This document shows positions 33,313 through 45,213 of a DNA stretch of 64,000 bases, piece by piece. The stretch is from NCBI RefSeq assembly GCF_027595985.1, contig NC_073302.1, positions 9,674,966 to 9,738,965 of the forward strand, written 5' to 3'. The notes beneath the pieces were generated by a model. The model ran no database searches and was not told the origin of the DNA. It saw only the letters and a list, made by a program, of their open reading frames with translations. The DNA comes from Sorex araneus. Its lineage: Eukaryota; Chordata; Mammalia; Eulipotyphla; Soricidae. The position numbers were made by a program, and so were the translations under genes. Position 1 is the first letter of the stretch, and each line of letters opens with the position of its first letter.

Positions 33313-35362
33313 AAAGGAAATTGATAGCATTGAACAATGACTGACTTTCAGTCTTGAAGGTGAACCTTGAGTACCCAGCCATGAGGAGGAGAGATGTGGC
33401 TAAGATCAGTCCAATCCACGCTTACCTGCCACTCTTTGGTGGTAGTGAAAGCATAGTGTCTTGTACATCAAAATTATAAACTTAGTTATAATGATGTTAC
33501 TTTATAACAAAAAATAAAACACCAACCAGAAAAGATCTGTTAGATAGAATTAATAGATTAGTAGTGACTGGATAGGGGAAAAGCTAGGAATCTGTGAAAT
33601 GGGTCAAGAAGTTCCAGCATCTGGTGATGAATGGGAACTACTGTGAGGAGTGATCATGACCATAAGGTAGTTCATACAACTGTAGCTTCACAACATTGCA
33701 CACCAGACTTGAGTCTATTATACAATAATATTACCTCAAGAAAAAAAGTAATGTTTTTACTTTAAAAAATTTTTTTTACTCAGCTGAGACACCAACATAG
33801 GAGAACTGTTCACAGTACACTTCATCAGATTCCCATCTGAAGGCTATTCTTTGTCCTTGCCCCGAGACAGACATTAGAGGTCTTCCCCAGTAGGGTTAGA
33901 TCCTTCTTACACGTGTACTCACATGCACCTACCTTCCTAGTTCCCTCACTCTATGATCCTGTCACACTGGGCTCCCAGTTCTCTAAGCTGTGTCTGTAGC
34001 TGGTGGTGTTGTCCTCCAGATCTGAGTGGACAGGATGAGATTCCCATAGGCCACCAGCATCTTTTGGTCTTTACTTAGGGCTGATAGTAATCCTTTACAG
34101 TACTTATCAGGCTAGGTGATGAAGAAAAAGACGTGACCTTTGGGAATGATGGATGGACCACAATATCAAAGTTTTGGCCTCTGTTTCCACATCACTCTCC
34201 AATAGCTTACCCCTTCACTTGTGGGCTCCAGTGCTATGACTTGGCCACAGAGTGATCAGAACCATGCTTCAGCTCCCATTCTCGCTGTTCTGAAAGTTGT
34301 AGGACTAGTCACTGATGGTGACTAGTTGTAGGATTAGTCACCCATTCAAATAGATCCACCTTGAAAGGCCTAAAAAACATTCCCTTGTTCAGAAAGGCTT
34401 GCAGATTTCCCTGCCAATATTTCTGCGTGCCTATCCTACGGCAATGTCAACTCTAAGGAGAACACAGAACAGGAAGTTCTGCTCACTCCTCTGTGCTCAG
34501 GTACAGCATGTGCCCAGGAATATCTGATAAAGAAGGAGCGATCTGTTTCCCTGTCCACGTTTACAAGGACTTAATCAAACTATGGGAATTCATTCCCCTA
34601 ACAAAAACCCCCAAGGATGGGAGAGACCCCTGTTAGACAATATCCTTTAGCTATTAGAATGCAAATAGGTTGCAAAATACACCTAGGAAAGAATAATATA
34701 AGAGTAAAGAATAGAATAAAGGAAAAGCCACATGAAATGCACCAGGAAAGTATAGAATAAGACTATTTAGTGTCCTTGAGATGGAATGATATCATGGGCA
34801 AAAATGGAATAGGAAGCTGCTAGGACTTCATATTGTAAGGATGCCTTCTATCGCTAAGTAAAGTACCCCGGCCTCTGATCTTCATGTACTTGTACTAATT
34901 GGTATTGATATGCATAGTAACTGTCATTTTTTGTCTCTTTCAACAACAGCTTTGCCCAGCAGATGGAAAAGCGAGAGACATTGTACTGAATAAAGAACAG
35001 CCTATGAGAGCACTACGGACTGCCCAGGCGACCTACGGCTTGGACAGTCCCTGGGTGTTTGTCTGTCTCGTTCCCTGCAAATGACCCCACTGGACAGGGA
35101 TTGAAAGTGTCAATTTGATTTGCATCAGACATGAGACCATGAAAGATGAAACATAAAACCTTAAGGAAAAACCCTTAAGGGGTGTTTCCACCACCTATGA
35201 TCCTAAAGACACAGGCCTCTCAGAGAGAATAGATCAATGATAATAGCTCTCACACCCTGTTTTAATAGAAACTGCATTGCTGAGGTAGTAAATGGGGAAA
35301 TGTTTTGTATGCGGAATAATTAAAATGTTTCTTAGCTCTCTACTTTCCTTTATTTTAATTCA
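33313..35362. other. Unrecognised non-coding block (U2)
   Basis: Counterpart of 10928-12983. The 85-codon frame of U1 is cut short here by a TGA, giving 61 codons (34899-35084). Conserved inverted repeat near 34303-34325. No gene or named repeat is visible. Confidence 0.4.
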
Positions 35363-35600
35363 CTTTTTTTTGTTGGATCACCATGAGGTACAGTTACAAA
35401 GATTTCATGTTCGAGTTTCAGTCATACAATGATTGCACACCCATCCCTGCACCAGTGCAAATCTTCCACCACAATTGTCCCCAGTATATCCCCATCTCGA
35501 CTTTCTCCCTGCCTCTATGGAAGACATTTTCCCCCAGAATCTCTCTCTACTTTGGGGCATTATGGTTTGCAACACAGATTCTGAGAGCTCTGTACTTTTT
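35363..35600 (-). mobile_element. Old L1 3' UTR fragment (U2)
   Basis: Counterpart of 12984-13230, with the poly-T run followed by GGATCACCATGAGGTACAG. Confidence 0.6.
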
Positions 35601-35938
35601 TTTTCTGTTTGCCGCTTTTCTTCAAAAGAACCCCCACAACAAAGACCTGTTAAATATGATCTCTGTCTTAAGAAGAAATGGAAAAAATGACTACTGATCA
35701 ACAGGTAGATAGCTAGGTGATGTAATGGCCTCAAGGTTCCCAGCTTGTTTATCCCAGATCCACCTTCCATGGTTCTTTAGGAAATAGGCAAGACAGAAAT
35801 CTTAATTTCTTCCTTCTGCCCGTATACATAATACCTAGATTGAGCATTGTTCCTACTTCCTTGCACTCTGGGGTGCAATAAAGTCTTTCACTTAAGAAAC
35901 AAAGTCAAAAGAACTAAAGAGTAGAGCTAGATGGGAAG

Positions 35939-36472
35939 TGTTAGGGTTCTGGATCAGAGAGAACACACAAAACAATAAGCTTTGCGGTATAACGTTTATT
36001 CAGCACAAGTCTAAGAAGCATTGAGTTCAGAAGCTGAAAAAGCTGAGAAGGCTGAGAAAGCTGACCCATGTGGGCCATGCCCTCCAGTAGGGGAGAGACT
36101 CTTCCCCTTGTTTCCAGGATCCTTTTATGCTCAAAGAGGACAGGGGGCTTTCCTGATTATCTCATACAACATCCTCCTGACACTTTTCCTTACTCAGTGC
36201 TGTAGTTATCTCCACTGACTTCATGCAGGGTAATTCTGCCTTTTCAGCTGATTCCCATAAAGAATGTCTGGTCCAACTGATGGTTTGGCAGAGTGAGGCA
36301 GGTTCATCTGAGCGCCGGTTAGAGCTGATTCTTTCTGAAATGGCTGTGCTGATGCTAAGAAGAGCTAAGTATTGCCAAGAGGGGAGTGGGTCTCCACGGG
36401 AAGCAATAGGAATCAGCAAAAGGCCAAGGGGCCGCTCTTCAACAAAATGAAGAGCGTATCATATAGCCAACA
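35939..36472 (-). mobile_element. Solo LTR (U2)
   Basis: Same insertion as 13559-14091. TGTT and AACA ends are retained, and the AATAAA-type signal lies near 36000. The terminal hairpin keeps its 9-base stem although the loop has changed (ACAAAA instead of AAAAAA). Confidence 0.75.
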
Positions 36473-36673
36473 ACTCTGAAAATAAGAGTTCCAAACTGCA
36501 ACTACACACTTGAAAATGTTCCTTTCAAGGTGGCAGGATGCAGGTGTGGGAGGGAAATGGAGGGAAACGTGGGGAGGGGCAGAGACACTGGTGATGGGGT
36601 TAGGGCTGGAACATAATTTGTCTAAAACTCAACTACGAATCATTGTATATCATGGTGATTAACAAAAAAAATT
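36473..36673 (+). mobile_element. Possible old L1 3' UTR tail (U2)
   Basis: Counterpart of 14092-14305. Its A-rich end, AAGAAATAAAATGTT, was the target site of the second composite insertion. Confidence 0.45.
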
Positions 36674-36688
36674 AAGAAATAAAATGTT

Positions 36689-37890
36689 GCTTTGCGGCCC
36701 CGCGCGAGATCGACCCCGGAGGCAACTGAACCACTTTGGACATGAGCGGCGCCCCCAAAATGCCTCCAAACTGTGTGCTGGGAGCTTCTGGCCCAGGCGC
36801 TGCCAGCGAGTGATGCAATTACCAAAAGAATCTTCCTTGGACTTCATATAGAAATCCAAAACCTAATATCTTTTGACTGTTTGATTGTCAGCAACGTGTA
36901 AATGTTCCTTTTTGGCAGGGCTTAACGTGGGGGGAAACTCCAAACAATAGTGCTAAGTTTTTTGTTAAAGGGTAAAAGATTGTAGGGATAGAATTTTAGG
37001 CAGAATTTTCCCTGGACTTTAACGGGTCGGACTTTGGTGGGAGATCCTAACAAGAATAGTAAGTCTTTTGCTGAAATATTGAAGGCCACCAAAGTGGTAG
37101 CCATCTCTATAGACTGAACTAAGCCATATCCCCACGCCGGCTGAGAAGAAATATCCTTCTTTCTCGGGAAAAAACGCGGCGTGGCGTTAACCATAGTATG
37201 ATGTCCATTAAGCTGACACGGACCTGGTGGCGTGGGAATCGGATGCAAGGGAATAAATTATTATGTACTTGGAACAGCGGGACGCTGGTGGAACCTTGAG
37301 CCGGGGCCGATACCAGCGTATTACTTTTGGTTCCAGAAACTGCTTGCAGACATTATACCAGACTATCAACTAAGCTAGAGCCCCACGCGGGCTGATGACG
37401 AGAAATAACCATCTCTTTTGGTTTGTTTCCCTTTGTCAGGCAGCGTGGTGATTACTAAACAGGCGTGATCTCGGTGGCGCGGGACGAGGGGGGAAAAAAA
37501 TAGAAAAGTTATGCAACAAACAGCGGGACTTAATATCTCTACATTCTCAGCAATGGAGAGCTATCAAATGCTTCCTTGACAGTGGGACTGTCTTCTCTTT
37601 TTTGGGGGGAAACCCTAGCAACAATAGTGAATTATGTGTTGAAACATGGACTGTAACCAAGATAAAGCGTAAACAAAGTGAAACTTATCACTTACAAGGG
37701 CGGGGACCTGGGGGGTGGGAGGGGGCGGGAGGTATAATGGGGTGGTTGGTGATGGAATATGGGCACGGGTGAAGGGAAGGGTGTTTGAGTACTGTATAAC
37801 TGACATAATCATGAGAACTTTGTAACCCTCCACATGGTGATTCAATAAAATTTAAATTAAAAAAATTATATTACTAGATTAAAAAAAAAA
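36689..37890 (+). mobile_element. Composite SVA-like retroelement, copy 2
   Basis: A 1202-base insertion between identical 15-base duplications AAGAAATAAAATGTT (36674-36688 and 37891-37905), absent from U1 and U3. It has one GC-rich 5' module (36698-36805), the first UTR-like module, and then a deletion that joins the TTTTCCCTGGACTTTA of one module to the end of another near 37020. The duplicated spacer (about 37075-37490), the last UTR-like module, a G-rich tract, and an L1-like end with AATAAA and A-rich tail follow. It shows the uninterrupted sequence at the site where copy 1 holds its nested L1. No coding capacity. Confidence 0.85.
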
Positions 37891-38521
37891 AAGAAATAAA
37901 ATGTTTATTCCCTCTAGTGCCCTGGACAGCAAGACTGCCTTTGTCTTCTTTAGTGGTATCTCAATTGCAGGAGTTGATGGGAATGTATTTTACTATTTGT
38001 GCCTCCAAGTAACATTCTCCAAATAACATCCTCAAGTTTCTTGAGTCACCCACGTGGCTTGGAAACACTACTCTGTTTCTTAGTTACCCGGGCGTCAAAG
38101 GAGCCCAAAGCACCAAACTTCAGCAGCTCAGGCAGCTCTCCACATGCTCAGGTGGAGCCTCACCCATGAGTGAATGTATTCCTGGACATGTCATCCTTTA
38201 CACCACTAATATTCCAAGACTAGAACAACACATTTTACATTGGTTAAAGTAACTTCTTTTTCATTCTTGCCAGTTATCATCTTTAACTCTTTCCCATTCC
38301 TAAACTCAACAAGCTGAAATAAGGCAACATGAACTTTATTCACTGGTATGAAAATTCCCCCAGTCAGTGAAATCTGTTTGAGAAATGTCAGAAGAATGTG
38401 ACGTGAGAATCCCAAACACTCTGACATGTGGGAGAAGACAGTTTCATTAGAACACTCAGAAAGCCAAAGATTCCATGTACAATAGCTTCCATGTTTATAC
38501 TAATATATATAGAAAAAACAT

Positions 38522-39484
38522 TCATATTAAGTTATTGAAGCTACAAGACTTCATTCTGTTAACAAATAATTTTAGGGCCTGTTTTATATCTCTGTTTCTC
38601 AGGCTGTAGATGAAAGGGTTCAGCATGGGGGTGACTATCATATACATCACAGAAGCAGCTATGTCTTTATTACTGGAGATGGATGGTGAGGAGAAAAAAT
38701 ATACTTCTGCAACTGTACCATAGAATAAAGACACAACGAGGAGATGGGAACCACAGGTAGAAAGGACTTTGAAGAATCTCTTAGCAGAAGGATCCTTCAG
38801 CACAGAGGCCCATATACGAATATAAGAGCCCACAATAGTGGCAAAAGGCAGAAAAACAATTATTCCAGTCTCAATGAAGATAACCCATTCATTAACTGAG
38901 ACATCTGAACAGCTCATCTTCAAGAGAACCGGGAGTTCACAGAAGAAGTGGGGGATGGTAATGTCATCACAAAAGGACACTCGAACCAAGAGGAGGGTGT
39001 GCAACAGAGAGCGGAGAGAACAGTAGATCCAGGATGCAGAAACTAATGAGACACATTTCTCTTGCCTCATGATAGTGGCATAGTGAAGTGGGTGACAAAT
39101 GGCCACATACCTGTCATAGGCCATCAATGTAAGAAGAAAGATGTCGACACAACCAAACCATATGTAAAAATATATCTGTGACACACACCCTGCATAGGGG
39201 ATGGACTTGTGAATGCTCTGCATGTCCATCAGCATTTTGGGCACATTGACAGATGAGAAGCATATGTCAGTGAGAGCCAAGTGGCTGAGGAAGAAGTACA
39301 TGGGGGTGTGGAGACGAGAGTCCATCCGGATGAGCAGGATGATGAGCAGGTTCCCCAGCACCGTGGCCAGGTACATAACCAGGAATAAGGTGAAGAACAA
39401 ACCCTGATGTTCTGGAGGTATAGGGAGTCCCAGAAGCATAAATTCAGACACAGTGGTCCTATTACCTCTTTTCATGCTGCTCAT
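38522..39484 (-). CDS. Olfactory receptor, family 1 (OR1J-like), U2 copy
   Basis: Intact 320-codon odorant receptor with the same motif set as its sisters: NRT at 8-10, LHTPMY 58-63, MAYDRYVAIC 121-130, Cys100 and Cys182, KVLSTCGSHL 239-248, PMLNPFIYSLRN 286-297. It differs from the U3 copy at about 15 positions in this span (16 in the longer frame). Several are in TM3 (Met to Ile at 104, Ala-Ser to Gly-Cys at 111-112) and from the end of TM4 toward TM5 (163, 166, 167, 184), regions that usually shape the odorant pocket. A different ligand range is plausible but not shown. The start was chosen as for U1, with the acceptor AG at 39493-39492; the upstream ATG at 39535 is kept. Confidence 0.95.
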   Translation of the reverse strand: MSSMKRGNRTTVSEFMLLGLPIPPEHQGLFFTLFLVMYLATVLGNLLIILLIRMDSRLHTPMYFFLSHLALTDICFSSVNVPKMLMDMQSIHKSIPYAGCVSQIYFYIWFGCVDIFLLTLMAYDRYVAICHPLHYATIMRQEKCVSLVSASWIYCSLRSLLHTLLLVRVSFCDDITIPHFFCELPVLLKMSCSDVSVNEWVIFIETGIIVFLPFATIVGSYIRIWASVLKDPSAKRFFKVLSTCGSHLLVVSLFYGTVAEVYFFSSPSISSNKDIAASVMYMIVTPMLNPFIYSLRNRDIKQALKLFVNRMKSCSFNNLI

Positions 39485-39535
39485 GTTTCCGCTGGGAATG
39501 AAATGGAGAGAAAACTCTGTTACTTTTATAGCCAT
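39485..39535 (-). other. Splice acceptor before receptor coding exon (U2)
   Basis: Pyrimidine-rich run and CCCAG followed by CGGAAAC and ATG, 8 bases from AG to ATG. This matches the U1 and U3 sites apart from one base after the AG. Confidence 0.7.
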
Positions 39536-39851
39536 AACCTTATAATAATGCCATATTTATATGAAAATGTTACATTGAAACAAGTCTCCTTTCTATTTCT
39601 CAAACCAGAGAATGCAAAAACCAGAGCCTGTACCATTCAGATGCCATTGATATATCACTTCACTATGACTATCAGATTTCCTTCTTGAATTGGAGGAAAA
39701 ATTTTTTTTTCAGTAAAAAAGCATCAAACTATATCTTTGTGTCCCATGTACTACATAAAGCTCTCTAGGAATAACACGGTCTCAGTGTTGAATGAGTGTT
39801 TACCTTGTGTCATGCCTGGAAATCTTATTAATTTACTATGATAACATAAAG

Positions 39852-40079
39852 GTGGGATGGAGCGATAGCAGAGCAGGTATGGAGTTTCCTTAGCACACGG
39901 ACAACTAGGGTTAGATTCCTCCATGCCTCTTGAAGAGCCTGGCTTGATACCGAGAGTATCTCCCCCTGCACAACATTCCATATTCCAAAACCAGTAACAA
40001 CATTTCTTACAATGGAGACGTTACTGGCTCCCAGTCGAGCAAATCCATGAGCAAAGGATGGCAGGGACATGACAGTGAC
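39852..40079 (+). mobile_element. Shrew-type SINE (U2, near receptor)
   Basis: Counterpart of 17352-17578. The AACATAAAG duplication is perfect here (39843-39851 and 40080-40088), which fixes the insertion borders for all copies. Confidence 0.88.
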
Positions 40080-40440
40080 AACATAAAGATATGGACATCC
40101 AGGAGGTATCATGTGTATCATACTGATGTTCAATACCAGGACCTCAGATGGCTCTCTGAACACTGCCAGGAGTAAGCCCGGGCATAGCAGGATGTGTCAC
40201 AAAGTAAAACAAAGCAAAATACCTGAACATCAGTTGATAACTTTCAACATTTACCTTTAATATAACGTGAAACTACATTGGGAGAGAATTACTACCCTGT
40301 AAATTGTTGGATGCTCCCTGCTCAGAGATATCAGGCAGTAGTTTTTTTTACCAAAAAATTTATTAACATTAACAATAGTGGCAGATATTGATTCTTTATA
40401 GACACTATGCACACACCATTCCAAGGGATTTATATCACTG

Positions 40441-40509
40441 TATCACTGTCATCCCTTGCTCATTATTTGCTCGAGAAGGCACCAGTAACATTTTCATTGT
40501 AAGACTTGT
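40441..40509 (-). mobile_element. SINE fragment (U2)
   Basis: Counterpart of 17941-18009: reverse complement of the SINE tail and 3' body only. Confidence 0.75.
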
Positions 40510-40939
40510 TGTTACTGTTTTGTGCATAGTTTATATCCAATTTTATTTATAAAATCTCAACAGAGCACAACAAAAAGCAGCATTTAATCCAGTTTAATAA
40601 CTGGGGACAATAGATATGTTATCTGAATATGCAAAGTTACATCATTCATAAGTAAAATAGATGAAAATACATTATTTAGGGATAATATCTTCGAACCACT
40701 GTATATAATACTCATAATTCTTTTTGTTATGGTAACCAGATATGTTTTATAATATCACTTCACTTCTAAAGTTATGATATTTATGAATCATATAATCCCC
40801 AGTGTTTTGAACATTTTAATTTTAAATAAATATTTATTTGGTTCTCTATAATATATAAAGCAACTTAAATGGTATATATGACAGCATTATTTGAAAGATA
40901 TGAACAACCTGATAATTTAGACATAAGTGGAAAAACGTT

Positions 40940-43580
40940 TGACCTCCGCTCTCTAATGGTAGACTTCAAACTCAATATTCCTTAGAAGTTCTAAGATTGA
41001 GGTTAGAATTGCCAAACAAATACTGCCAAGAATGAACCATACTGACCTTTGTATTCAGGTATAGGAGAAGATGGACAAGTCCACTAGGAACCAGTATATT
41101 ACTTAGAGACACTGACTATTTTGATTCGTGTCCACCTGGAATGACAGTGACTTGAGCCTTCCATCAAGGCCAGGATGCTCATGGACATGTTCTGTGTATG
41201 TCTTCCCTGGAAGAAACTAGAAGAAAATTAGCAGACCATTGTGGGAGATTCTATGCAGGCAAGACCTCAGAAGACAGCTCAGCATGAGCTGGAAATGTCA
41301 GGCCGTGTCCAAGATTATGAGAAGGGCCTGTATAGGAGTTTTCTTAAATTCCTTAGCATTTTATCCTATGATCGCTAAGACATTGGAGAAATAAGAATCT
41401 TGATGACAATAACACTTCAACAGTTGGGGAGAGATAAAGGTTATACTTCATCTTCTTTGAGAACTTTTTGTATGCCAGGCATGATACTAAATAACTTGTG
41501 TACATTTTTCATTTGAAGTTGTGATATTGTATTGCGATCAAATATTTACCCTTTAAAACTGGAAATTATTTCAGATACAGATATGTAAGAATCAGACTTC
41601 AGATAATATCTTAATATTACATATTGAGGTACTGGCACAGTATGTATTATGTGATAGAGGTGGAAACACACATGAACATATTTAATCAGTGTAGTATTGT
41701 AATCACTATTGACAGTCCATTAGATATGCATTGGTGAGATAGGTGCTTCCTAGTCATTAACTTAAACCACCACTACTTTTACAAAGACATGAGCAAATAC
41801 AAAGAGTATAATAAGTGAAATACTCAATAAGTCAATATTCAACATAGTATATGTCTAAGTGTTTTGAGCCTTTTTCCCGTGTTTATTTTTGGCAAGTTTA
41901 GAAAACTGCCCTCTGTAGCTGGAAACAAATTTGTCTGATCAGACATTACAGTCTCATATTTAAATATTAGATCTGCACACAGAGGACAATATGTAAGTCA
42001 CTGAAGGAGAACAGAGCAGGTTTTAACCACACATCCCAAATCACACTCAGTACTGCTCTTCATGTACTTAATTGAAATTTATTTGGCTCTGTGTTTTCTG
42101 ACCAATGAGAGGAAAGTATCCAATCATGTATAGCATGCATCTTCCACAGTTTCTACATCCATGTCTCGTCTTATGTCCTTGTGTTTTTCTCCATTTTCCT
42201 TTCTATATAAGGAGATATATCACACACATCCAACACAATTTTTGAAGAAACATACAAATATTGACATCACACCAACAGGAATCAACACATAGACTCATAC
42301 GCAAATCACACATATTTTGAAACACACAGAGACAGATATTTCTGTCCTGGATGCACACCTCACTCCTCACTCTGTGCTCAGCACTCATGAGTAGCTCAGG
42401 TACCTTCCCATCCAGTTTCTGACTCACCACCTGCTATCATAGACATCAGAATAAAAAGAGTAGAAAGAAGCATCCATAAGCCCCTCACCTCCTGAACTTT
42501 CTGTTCTGATACCCAGAACGTCAAGAAGAGCACCACTTTATAGATCTTATGGAGAAGAGCAAGCCAATCTCCCTAAGCTCCTGGTTAAGAAAAGAAAGTA
42601 GAGTAATTGCCTCCAGTCCAATCAGACCCTGGGGAATAGCTCGGGCAGGGGCTGGAGGAACTGAGCTGCTTGGGCCACCTGAGAGAAGGTCCCAGGTATC
42701 AGGGGCATCTTGGCTGTTCCCTGCCTGCAAAATTCAGGCCGAAGCAGAAATCGCTCAGCTGCTCCAACACCAGCCAATGGGTTGGTAGCCAGGGCTGGAT
42801 GCAGGATCCAACATTCATTCACTGTTGACGCTACATAAGTAAAGTAACTTCCCTTAACCTTTGAGGCAGAAGTTATAAAATTTAGAGAGTAAAAAGTCAA
42901 TCATCACGAAGATTTCATTAAGTATCAATGAGGTCAATCATGCTTAAGGACTCAGATGCATAGCACATGCTCACTGTTGCTATCACTTTGTATATTCCAA
43001 CAAAAGAATAATGCATATAGAATCCTTGATATTGCTACACAATTGGAGTGACTGAATCACTCATACAACTGGTTCCTATCACCCTCAGTTACATACTCCT
43101 ACTTCCTTAATAAAGATCTAAGTATCTCTACAAATAGACATAGTTATGAGATACAAATATTCAGAAAATCAGTCCTTTGTATCTAACAGGCTTCCTCTAA
43201 TCCTAACATATAGTGATACATATCCCACATGTTGGAGGTCGGATTGGGCCACTTTCAGACTTACTGCAGAGAGACCATTTGCATATGATTCTTGGACCCT
43301 CCCTCTCCAAAAAAAATTTTCCTAATAGCACAGAAGATAAGCATCTTATTCTTCCCTCTCATACCTTATCACAGCTTAGTACAATCCTGAAAATTTTAGT
43401 TGGTTTCAAATGAGGTCACGTTCTTTTAGTCTATTCAAGATTTTTTTAGTGTAAACAAGCATCCCTGTCGTCTCAATATTGATACCTGCCGAAGGTTTCC
43501 CTTCTTTCACCATCTTTTAATTGTTCAGCCAGGGAAAGACAGAACTTATAAATATGAAAGTTTTTTCTTTCATAGGTAGG
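40940..43580. other. Non-genic unit head (U3)
   Basis: Counterpart of 1-2655, no gene. It lies 1.4 kb and more upstream of the U2 receptor on the minus strand. The acceptor-like AG is at 42582-42581. The palindrome at the right edge is reduced to one arm (43579-43598), so the inverted structure is lost. Confidence 0.45.
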
Positions 43581-43675
43581 CACAGGTAGGTTATTCAAAT
43601 ACCCAAGTCTAGAAATGATAATCTAAAATTAATTTTAAAAGACAAGTGAAAAATTAATAGGATAATAGGAATTCA

Positions 43676-43907
43676 AAAAATTGTTCAAGACAAGAAAAAG
43701 ATATCAAGGGTATACAGTAGGAAAGGAAGAGGTCAATTTATCACTATTTGCAGGGAATTTGATACTATACTTAGAAAACCCTAAAGATTCAACAGAAAAG
43801 TTCCTAGAAACAATAGGTCCATGTAGTAAAGTGGCAGGCTATAAAATCAACACCCCAAAAATCCATGGTTTTCTTATATATGAATACTGAATGAGAAGCG
43901 AGAGTTT
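43676..43907 (+). mobile_element. Fossil L1 reverse transcriptase fragment (U3)
   Basis: Best readable of the three copies: a 69-codon frame with [19 protein letters not shown] and [15 protein letters not shown] has become FAGN, so the catalytic aspartates are lost. Confidence 0.75.
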
Positions 43908-43921
43908 AAAGAGATTGTCAA

Positions 43922-44542
43922 TCTATACAATGGAATACTATGCAGCTGTTAGAAAAAAGGAGGTCAAGAATTTTGTAGTTAAGTGGATGGGCATGAAAAG
44001 TTTCATGCTGAGTGAAATGAGTCAGAAAGTGAGAGACAGACATAGAAAGATTGCACTCATCTATGGTATATAGAATAACAGAGTGGGAGACTAACACCCA
44101 AGAACTGTAGAAATAAGTACCAGGAGGTTGACTCCATGGCTTCGAGGCTGGCCTCACGTTCCGGGGAAAGGTCAACTCAGAGAAGCGATCACCAACTACA
44201 TTGTAGTCGAAGGCCATGTGGGGGAAGGGAGTTGCGGGCTGAATGAGGGCTAGAGACTGAGCACAGCGGCCACTCAACACCTTTATTGCAACCCACAACA
44301 GCTAATTAGAGAGAGAAAACAGAAGGGAATGCCTTGCCACAGTGGCAGGGTGGGGTGGGGGGGAGATGGGATTGGGGAGGGTGGGAGGGACACTGGGTTT
44401 ACGGGTGGTGGAGAATGGGCACTGGTGAAGGGATGGGTTCCCAAACTTTGTATGAGGGAAGTATAAGCACAAAAGTGTATAAATCTGTAACTGTACCCTC
44501 ACGGTGATTCTCTAATTAAAAATAAATAAATTAAAAAAAAAT
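43922..44542 (+). mobile_element. Young 5'-truncated L1, U3-specific
   Basis: A 621-base insertion between AAAGAGATTGTCAA at 43908-43921 and 44543-44556; U1 and U2 have the empty site. It carries the last 50 codons of ORF2 (from [12 protein letters not shown], stop TAG 44071-44073), a lineage-B 3' UTR with a long G-rich tract (44340-44395), and an A-rich tail. Confidence 0.93.
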
Positions 44543-45213
44543 AAAGAGATTGTCAAGATGGCCAAAATTGTCGGTTGTTTAAGTGCTCCTGGGGTATCAA
44601 CACAAACAACATATAAACATTAAATGGTTTCACAACCTCCTGTGAGGCATCATGATGAGCAAATTCATGGAAATTCTCCATATTCAATGAATGAGAAGAT
44701 TTTTCATTATCTCAACGCTACTCAAGTCAGAACTGTGGACATTTGAAGCTACGGAACATTTCTATTACATCAGGAAAGGGGAGAATCGAAGTTAATAAAA
44801 TGCAAGAGATCAGCAATCTGATGAGCTGGTATTGGACAGAAACGTAGGACCAAGTGCATAAGGGAACTGAGCTAAAAGGACTTACAGGACATCAACTTTT
44901 ATACTGCCAGTGGCTAATCTAATATTATTTATTTTGGGGGATTGATGCACAAGTTGTGATACCTAGAAAATACTCCTGGATTAATTCCTGTAAGTTCCTG
45001 GAGCATGTGCAGAGCTATAAAGTGTACATGAACCTCCTCCATAAGAAACCTCTGCTCCAGACCCTGAAGTCCCTTCCTAGACCCCTTTGGATGGAGGTGC
45101 TCTTCTTTTTTTTGACTATTGCTAAAGACTTGTCAATTTACTTGTCATTTCAAAGAACCATCTCTCAATAAGCTTCCTGTATTGGGTTTTTAAAAAATCT
45201 TTATTTTACAATG

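Larger units (their letters stand above)
18440..40939. repeat. Tandem duplication unit U2
   Basis: Second copy of the locus segment, the longest because of two composite retroelement insertions (22991-26786 and 36689-37890). Its first part is closest to U4: both share GTATTCTGGTATAAGAGAGA and a GAACGGCC variant not in U1 or U3. Its receptor half is more diverged from U1 and U3 than those are from each other. Confidence 0.9.
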
